From: a virus
DNA length: 24,622 nucleotides
Direction: 5' to 3' (one strand)
IMG/VR virus record: IMGVR_UViG_3300017781_000124
Location: 1 to 24,622 of that record
Shown: one piece after another, positions 20,401 to 24,622 of the stretch
Numbering within the stretch: position 1 is the stretch's first letter
Layout of the letters: the number at the start of each line of letters is the position of its first letter
Program-made: the position numbers and the translations under genes
The notes under the pieces: generated by a model
Databases searched by the model: none
What the model was told of the DNA's origin: nothing
What the model saw: only the letters and a program-made list of their open reading frames with translations

Positions 20401-20601
20401 GATGTAGACAATCTTGACCGTATGCCATTCAGAGATAGCAGTATGGCTATGGATGGCCCAATACCATTATTCAATGGTGATAAAGAAATATTCTTCCCAT
20501 CTGGGTATGATAATGATGCACAGGTTGTTATAAGACAAAACCAGCCCTTGCCTATGACCATACTTGCAATTATGAGAAGGTCTAATACATTCGATGCTTA
20601 A
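17464..20601 (+). CDS. Tail nozzle/tubular protein B, T7 gp12-like, with inserted repeat domains (1045 aa)
   Basis: The N-terminus (NFQSGELTPRLEGRVDLQKY, then SAGVQTLQNMVVFPQGGITR, then RTGSYYV) and the C-terminal part (MPFRDSSMAMDGPIPLFNGD ... QPLPMTILAIMRR) are those of the nozzle family forming the distal tube. It is about 250 residues longer than T7 gp12 (794 aa). The excess includes three FCCH-like repeats (about 112-161, 669-719 and 730-783) with the shared pattern HG[YF]...IxDxVGMT. There is also a segment like a carbohydrate-binding module (about 285-306, AWSTSDTYSQNDLVRHNGNV) and a Gly/Thr-rich stretch (about 800-865). The added domains may contact host surface sugars. It overlaps the following gene by 8 bp. 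Confidence 0.88.
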   Translation: MARVSTIVTNFQSGELTPRLEGRVDLQKYSAGVQTLQNMVVFPQGGITRRTGSYYVNSSKDGGEVRLVNFEFGADTTSEEPVSYVLEFGLNYIRFYNNEAILTEATKAISAITKASPAVVTASSHGYSNGDRVFIKDIVGMTELNNREFTVANQTTNTFELSGINSSAFTTYGSGGTSGKIVEITTTYTVAQVKELTFAQSADVMFIAHRSHAPAQLTRTTATSFTLADMSFVDGPYEDENIGTTTITSDANTGTVTLTASADLFASSDIGSLFRFRDIVEVQHDAWSTSDTYSQNDLVRHNGNVYKKTDAGSNEQTGAQAPVHTSGSEVYGNHTWQFQHSGTGFVKITAVASATSATAIVQNNSVNGNINTLVLPKNSTDGTTRWSRGAFSTRNGFPRAVAFYEERLFFAGTTAQPQSIFGSVTDDFTNHSPGTNDDDAINVTIASDKVNVIKHLIPGRFLQILTTSAEFTLSGGTQGAAVTPTSVNVLRETTFGTSNVRPLRAGASTILVQKSGEKVKEVTFDLNTDGLVGRDLTILGEHLAKGGLTDMVWQQEPELILWFVRFDGVLIGLSYDPANNTVGWHQHQFGNSGVVESVTSIPSGTEDQVYLSVKRTINSITTRHIVYLKSFNFSQKVRDAFFVDSGVTIENTAKTITGASLSTDQVSSVTIDHQTVTITSSSHGFSNGDDVVINDVVGMTELNADSFTVFNSQTNTFELANPASKSIKSITKANPANINIDNHGFATNDQIAIFDIVGMTTVNNTGVIVTKVDDNNFTIGVDLSAVSGFPAAKVNNGSGITSGATVIDIDNVSGTISTGMVVTGTNIASGTTVVALAGQAKITLSTGTTGAISDDADLVFLPNSGVVRKATNGTPFTTYISGGEARKKVSAVTGVNHLEGETIAVLVDGASHADKTVTNGSITLDRTGGVIHVGYNYDSLVKTLRMEGGAEDGISQGKIKRIHGVTARFIDTVGAETGPDVDNLDRMPFRDSSMAMDGPIPLFNGDKEIFFPSGYDNDAQVVIRQNQPLPMTILAIMRRSNTFDA
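17797..17946 (+). repeat. FCCH-like repeat, copy 1 (in tail nozzle gene)
   Basis: It encodes residues 112-161 (SSHGYSNGDRVFIKDIVGMT, then ELNNREFTV...NTFEL). It is recognisably similar at DNA level to the copy at 19468-19620, for example TGGTGATAGAG against TGGAGATGATG and GGCATGAC...GAA in both, so it looks like an internal duplication or domain capture. Confidence 0.6.
19468..19812 (+). repeat. FCCH-like repeats, copies 2 and 3 in tandem (in tail nozzle gene)
   Basis: Copy 2 (19468-19620, residues 669-719) has SSSHGFSNGDDVVINDVVGM and copy 3 (19651-19812, residues 730-783) has IDNHGFATNDQIAIFDIVGM. Copy 2 is closer to copy 1 than to copy 3 (both keep TELN and TNTFEL), although copies 2 and 3 are adjacent. 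In this copy 3 the TFEL end is changed to NNFTIG. Confidence 0.6.
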
Positions 20602-21016
20602 ATTAAGAACATTTGATAAAAAAGATATAGATAACATAGACTTAGAGTTTGTTATTGAAAAGCAACACAAAGATGCTTTTATCGCACCAGAACGAATACA
20701 TGGTTATACGTTAATGTATGATGATGTTATATTAGGTATGGGCGGTGTTCATTTTATGTGGGGCAAGGTTGCAGAAGGTTGGTTTTTTATATCTAAACTA
20801 GGTAAGGTAAAATACAAATCTGTGGTAAAGCATACCTATTATATGTTTGATGTAATAGAAACAGAAAACAATATTGATAGAATACAGGCTAGTGTTTCAG
20901 CAGATGACCCAACAGCAATACGATTTGCAAAATGGCTTGGCTTTGAGAATGAGGGTTTGATGAGACAATATGGTGTAGATGGCGGTGATTATTACCGCAT
21001 GGCGAGGATAAAGTAA
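20594..21016 (+). CDS. GNAT-like protein at the T7 gp13 position (140 aa)
   Basis: The gene follows the nozzle with an 8-bp overlap, as gp13 follows gp12 in T7. The sequence ends with the acetyltransferase-like pattern RIQASVSADDPTAIRFAKWL, then GFENEGLMRQYGVDGGDYYR, typical of GNAT folds ('AxxFxxKxGFxxEG'). The N-terminus shows MLKLRTFDKKDIDNI, also GNAT-like. T7 Gp13-family proteins share this fold and help virion assembly. Whether it binds acetyl-CoA is unclear, because the usual RxxGxG loop is not evident (VILGMGGVHFMWGKVAEGW is seen instead). Confidence 0.75.
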   Translation: MLKLRTFDKKDIDNIDLEFVIEKQHKDAFIAPERIHGYTLMYDDVILGMGGVHFMWGKVAEGWFFISKLGKVKYKSVVKHTYYMFDVIETENNIDRIQASVSADDPTAIRFAKWLGFENEGLMRQYGVDGGDYYRMARIK

Positions 21017-21489
21017 TGCCTGATGGTGGATTAACAGCATTAGCCGTAGGTGGTCAGGTTCTTGGCGGTATCATGGGTTCAAAAGGAAACCAAGCTGCTG
21101 CTAGGTCTGCACAACAAGTAGCTGAATATAATGCACAGGTTGCTGAGAATGAAGCAGTTCTTTTACAAAGACAAAAGAGAGAAGAAGAGTCTGCGCTTAG
21201 AAGGCAGTCTGACAGGCTTATAAGCACCCAGAGAGTCGCTACAGCAACTTCTGGTATCAGAATGTCTGGCAGTCCATTACAGGCTATGGCAGACGCTTAT
21301 TTCAATACAGAGAAAGATGCAGCTAGAATACAATACGCATCAAGCATACAGCAAATGCAAAAGGAATCAGAAGCAACTTTATCAAGGCTTGAGGGACAAG
21401 CAACAGCACAAGCATTAAGAACGCAAGCACAACAATCACTACTTGGTGGGTTTACTAGTGCTGTATCAACTTATGGGAATCTAGCGTAA
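21016..21489 (+). CDS. Internal virion protein, T7 gp14-like (157 aa)
   Basis: The N-terminal Gly/Ala-rich hydrophobic helix (LTALAVGGQVLGGIMG) is followed by a long Ala/Gln/Glu helix (AARSAQQVAEYNAQVAENEA, then VLLQRQKREEESALRRQS) and the motif SGIRMSGSPLQAMADAYF, a common signature of this family ('SGVxxSGSPLxVL'). T7 gp14 is ejected first and forms a pore in the outer membrane. The ATG shares one base with the upstream stop (TAATG), and the stop likewise overlaps the next gene. Confidence 0.84.
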   Translation: MPDGGLTALAVGGQVLGGIMGSKGNQAAARSAQQVAEYNAQVAENEAVLLQRQKREEESALRRQSDRLISTQRVATATSGIRMSGSPLQAMADAYFNTEKDAARIQYASSIQQMQKESEATLSRLEGQATAQALRTQAQQSLLGGFTSAVSTYGNLA

Positions 21490-24122
21490 TGCCTAAAATA
21501 CCATTATACAATCAGGGGGCAGGGCCAACACAAGGACTAGCTGCTGGTCAGTTATCGCCAAGAGCAAGTACAGCAGCCTTTACTGCACCAGGTAGAGCCT
21601 TTGCAGGGTTTCAGCAAACACTATCGCAAGCAGGAAAAGTAGCCGCTGACTTTGAACTAGCACAACAAAAGATAAATGCAGATACGCTAGAAACACAGCT
21701 TACATCTGACCTTAATGAAAAATTTTCAGAGCTAGAAAATAAACGTATAAGTGATGTGAAGGTATTTGAAACTGAATCAAAAAATATATTTGATGAGTTA
21801 AATTCACAGATTGATAATGCCGGTAGAATAAATTCAAAGTTAAAATCTACACTTAAAAACAATTTTAATGCTCGTTTTTCAGCTGCGTCTATCGGTGGTA
21901 AGCAAAATGCTTTCACAAGAGGCATTGAAAATCAGGCAGAAAGTGCTGTGCTTGGTTTAAAAGCAATATCTAAATCTATGATAACAAGCCCACAATTTTT
22001 TGAAGCTGGGTTAAACGATGCTCAAAATATATTTGAAAATCTGAAAGCATCTGGTGCAGATAGATTAGTAGAATTAAGTTTTGATCAATTCAAATCAGAA
22101 GCAATACAAGAAGATTTTGCTGTAAAGGTAAGAACATTTGATACAATAGATCAAGTAAAGTCTCAATTAGAAAACAGCACGACAGATAAAGGCTTAACAT
22201 CTTCACAAATTAGTGCGTATCAAAAAATAGCAAATGCACAAATATCCAAAATAAGTTCTGATGCATTTGATGTTGCTCTAACAGCTATACAAACGTCAAA
22301 TATACCTTCCTTTGAAATAGATGATATTATTGATGAAGCTAATAAAACACAAAAAATTACATACAACGGAGAAGTAATTGCAGATTTAACTCAAATAGGT
22401 AGAGAAAACTATCCAAATCTTCTGGCACAACTGAAAAATAGAGCAGATGATGTTCTTGCTGAAAATCTTACTAATCAAAGTGTTTTACTGAACGCTACGG
22501 ATGATGTGCTTACTCAAATGCAATTTAATTCAACAAGTCCTTTGGGATTAACTAAAGAAGAAGAGAATAATGGTAATCTTAATTTTTTAGATAATCGATT
22601 AAAAAGAATTGATGCAGCGATAGGAATAGACCCTAGCGCAGTATCAGTAGAAGAAGTAGATAGAATTGTTGCAGAAACTTTAAATATTTTATTGGATGAA
22701 GATTTAATCGATGGTCAACCTTCTTATTTAAACTTTGGTGAAGACATTGGAAATAAAGCAATAACTGTACTGAACAGTGCAGAAAAATTAAAACAAAGCG
22801 TAAGAACTGCTGTTGCAAATGGTGTAGAAGTAACAAACTATTCAAATGCACTTACAAACAATCGTGGTATGTTTGTCAAAGACGGCATCTCATCAGATAA
22901 TAGAGTTACAGCAGTCAATCAAACAATGGCAAAATTATCAGATGACCCCAACAAACAAGTTGATTTGCTTGCTCGTAATAATGAAACATACGGTGCTTTT
23001 ACAGCAGTATTAGTAAATGGATTCAATGAAGCATTAATACCAGAATATAATCCATTAGAAGCAGGAGAAAACGACCCTGTTATGCAAGGTCTTGAGCTTT
23101 ACAGATTGATGGAATTTAGAAATGAATCGATTGTAAGCAATCATTTATCTGACCCAAAAGCAAGAGCATTTTATGAAACAGTCCTTGAATTAGAGCAAAG
23201 TTTTTCAACAGAACAAGCTATAGCTACCGCAAAAAGAATTGACCTTGATATTGATATGTCTGTTCCAATGAAAAAAGTAGATGAACAGTTAGCTAAAACA
23301 TCTGAAGAAATGGCAGATAAAAATTGGTATGCTTTTATTCCTTTCATGGCAGATACAAAATTTGTTCCAGAAAATATCTCAGCTATGAAAGCTGATATAA
23401 GAGATTTGGCTGAGAATTTTGTTAGACTTGGAATGGAGCCAACAAAAGCAGTTGAAAGAGCTGCAAAAGATTATGGTAAAAATCACAAAAGAATAAGAGG
23501 TATGTCTATTCAAATAACTACTGATTTACCAGAAGATATTGAAGAGTTGGCAGATATAGCAGCAGAAGCTGCTATGAAAGTAATTCCAGAGGATGCTTAT
23601 GAAATAGATGATTTATCTATCGCACCTGTATCAAAAGATAGAACAGATAGATTTATTGTTGTTTATTCTGGTGGTTATCCTGTTCAAGATAAGGAAGGTA
23701 ACTTTATTGAATACGAAGTAGGTAAACCAATTATAGGTGAACAAGTTGGCTTTATGGGTTTGCAGCCAACTGAAATAGATGGCAGACAAGTGTACACAGC
23801 TAATACACTTAGAGGTATGAGAGATGCTAAACAATTATCGGCAAGAACAGTTTCTTTAGCTCAAACAATAGCAAAACAAAACATACAAATAAAATTTAAA
23901 ACAGGAGCAGATGAATATTCTGGTTTAACTCGCAAAGAAGCAAATCTTTTAAAATCACAACAATTGAAACAAGTTGAAAATATTGGTGCAGTACCAGAAA
24001 TACAAAAAGACACAAGAACCCCTGTATCAGCACAGATGGCTTTAAGAGAAACTATGGCTGAGAAAAAAGAAGAGTTTGAACAACAACAAAAATTTCAACA
24101 AAGTCTTCTTGGTAATCAATAA
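21489..24122 (+). CDS. Large internal core/ejection protein, T7 gp15-like position (877 aa)
   Basis: An 877-residue, mainly helical protein with no membrane span. The N-terminus MPKIPLYNQGAGPTQGLAAG with LSPRASTAAFTAPGRAFAGF is typical of podovirus ejection proteins, followed by a long coiled region (about 45-130) rich in Gln, Lys and Asn. The C-terminal part (LPEDIEELADIAAEAAMKVI, then YSGGYPVQDKEGNF) is mixed. By position it corresponds to T7 gp15, part of the ejected conduit across the periplasm. Similarity to T7 gp15 itself is not evident; the call relies on position, size and composition. Confidence 0.75.
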   Translation: MPKIPLYNQGAGPTQGLAAGQLSPRASTAAFTAPGRAFAGFQQTLSQAGKVAADFELAQQKINADTLETQLTSDLNEKFSELENKRISDVKVFETESKNIFDELNSQIDNAGRINSKLKSTLKNNFNARFSAASIGGKQNAFTRGIENQAESAVLGLKAISKSMITSPQFFEAGLNDAQNIFENLKASGADRLVELSFDQFKSEAIQEDFAVKVRTFDTIDQVKSQLENSTTDKGLTSSQISAYQKIANAQISKISSDAFDVALTAIQTSNIPSFEIDDIIDEANKTQKITYNGEVIADLTQIGRENYPNLLAQLKNRADDVLAENLTNQSVLLNATDDVLTQMQFNSTSPLGLTKEEENNGNLNFLDNRLKRIDAAIGIDPSAVSVEEVDRIVAETLNILLDEDLIDGQPSYLNFGEDIGNKAITVLNSAEKLKQSVRTAVANGVEVTNYSNALTNNRGMFVKDGISSDNRVTAVNQTMAKLSDDPNKQVDLLARNNETYGAFTAVLVNGFNEALIPEYNPLEAGENDPVMQGLELYRLMEFRNESIVSNHLSDPKARAFYETVLELEQSFSTEQAIATAKRIDLDIDMSVPMKKVDEQLAKTSEEMADKNWYAFIPFMADTKFVPENISAMKADIRDLAENFVRLGMEPTKAVERAAKDYGKNHKRIRGMSIQITTDLPEDIEELADIAAEAAMKVIPEDAYEIDDLSIAPVSKDRTDRFIVVYSGGYPVQDKEGNFIEYEVGKPIIGEQVGFMGLQPTEIDGRQVYTANTLRGMRDAKQLSARTVSLAQTIAKQNIQIKFKTGADEYSGLTRKEANLLKSQQLKQVENIGAVPEIQKDTRTPVSAQMALRETMAEKKEEFEQQQKFQQSLLGNQ

Positions 24123-24622
24123 TGTCTGCTCAAACCATTAATATTTTCTTACAAAGATTACCAGAATATGAAGGCACAACGTATCATAAAGATTTAAAGG
24201 GTATTGAGACTGCACCTTTGGGTATTGTTATTAATAATCGGCAAAATCAATCTATTGCTCAAAATCTTAATATTACTTTAGATAAAAACATATCTGTTAG
24301 CGATGCTGAAAAAATAGCAAGAGCAAGAGCAGAGCAAGATTTTACGGAACTTACTAGTTCTATTGGAAATAATTTTACACAATTAAAACCAGAGTATCAG
24401 GCTATTGTTCTTGATGCTAAATATAATGCTGGTACATTTCCCAAACTTGCTGAAAATCTTAACAACTTCCAAACATCGCCGACTCCAGACAACAGAACTG
24501 CTGTTATAAAAGAGTCTAGGAGAGTTGTTGGTGGAAAGCCTGTAAGGGGTTTAGATAATAGGGCTTTTAAAGTTTTATTTGATTCTGGCATTGTATCATC
24601 ATTAGATGACGTAAAGCCTATC
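24122..24622 (+). CDS. N-terminal part of an ejection protein with lysozyme-like domain (3' end outside window)
   Basis: The first 167 codons are visible, opening in TAATG overlap with the preceding gene. The start resembles GH24 lysozyme: LQRLPEYEGTTYHKDLKGIE with Glu17, Asp24 and Thr30, and later YQAIVLDAKYNAGTFPKLAE like the 'LxDxxYNxG' helix of the family. Glu to Asp is 7 residues (9 in T4 lysozyme) and Asp to Thr is 6 (as in T4), while the usual GIGH is replaced by LGIVINN, so activity is uncertain. In T7 the equivalent gp16 carries an N-terminal transglycosylase that opens the cell wall during DNA entry, which fits this position. Confidence 0.75.
   Translation, partial: MSAQTINIFLQRLPEYEGTTYHKDLKGIETAPLGIVINNRQNQSIAQNLNITLDKNISVSDAEKIARARAEQDFTELTSSIGNNFTQLKPEYQAIVLDAKYNAGTFPKLAENLNNFQTSPTPDNRTAVIKESRRVVGGKPVRGLDNRAFKVLFDSGIVSSLDDVKPI

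Overview
The window is a stretch of an AT-rich, tightly packed bacteriophage genome with short-tailed (podovirus) architecture. The virion genes combine two known types. The capsid block (portal, Bbp19-like protein, scaffold, capsid, probable cement protein) resembles Bordetella phage BPP-1. The tail and ejection block follows T7 gene order 11-12-13-14-15-16. Many small proteins in the lysis region look like those of uncultured marine podoviruses infecting Alphaproteobacteria (SAR11, SAR116 or roseobacter hosts). That host assignment is recalled from sequence style and was not searched. No tRNA, rRNA, CRISPR array, insertion sequence, integrase, RNA polymerase or DNA polymerase is visible in this part.

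Layout: (1) 1-3987, plus strand: the end of a tail fibre with a self-cleaving S74 chaperone, then a lysis cassette. The cassette has several small membrane proteins, a GTA-type holin, a T4-type lysozyme and six tiny lysine-rich proteins, most joined by overlapping stop/start codons. (2) 3971-6523, minus strand: a degenerate HNH-like protein and a recombination module made of a PD-(D/E)XK exonuclease, a coiled-coil protein, a putative single-strand annealing protein and a small partner. (3) 6620-8591, plus strand, fired from a divergent promoter shared with block 2: a winged-helix protein, a Cro-like regulator, a DNA methyltransferase and a resolvase-like nuclease. (4) 8592-8784: a non-coding interval with three hairpins between converging genes. 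(5) 8785-9932, minus strand: an operon of six very small genes, four of them 50-57 residues long, ending in a Cro-like regulator. (6) 9933-10343: a non-coding control region. (7) 10344-24622, plus strand: terminase, portal, head assembly, tail and ejection genes. The last gene starts with a lysozyme-like domain and runs off the window.

The genes form one coherent programme. Blocks 2, 3 and 5 are probably early and middle functions (recombination, modification, regulation). Blocks 7 and 1 are late functions (packaging, virion, lysis). Transcription reverses several times, and the probable switches are at 6545-6588 and 9969-10343. Both carry the same 11-bp palindrome over a consensus -35 box, which suggests shared control by one of the small HTH proteins. 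The features most worth follow-up are the hairpin region at 8592-8784 with its AGAACGCGA repeats, the lysine-rich micro-protein cassette around the endolysin, the EF-hand membrane protein in the lysis block, and the tiny-gene operon at 8785-9932.
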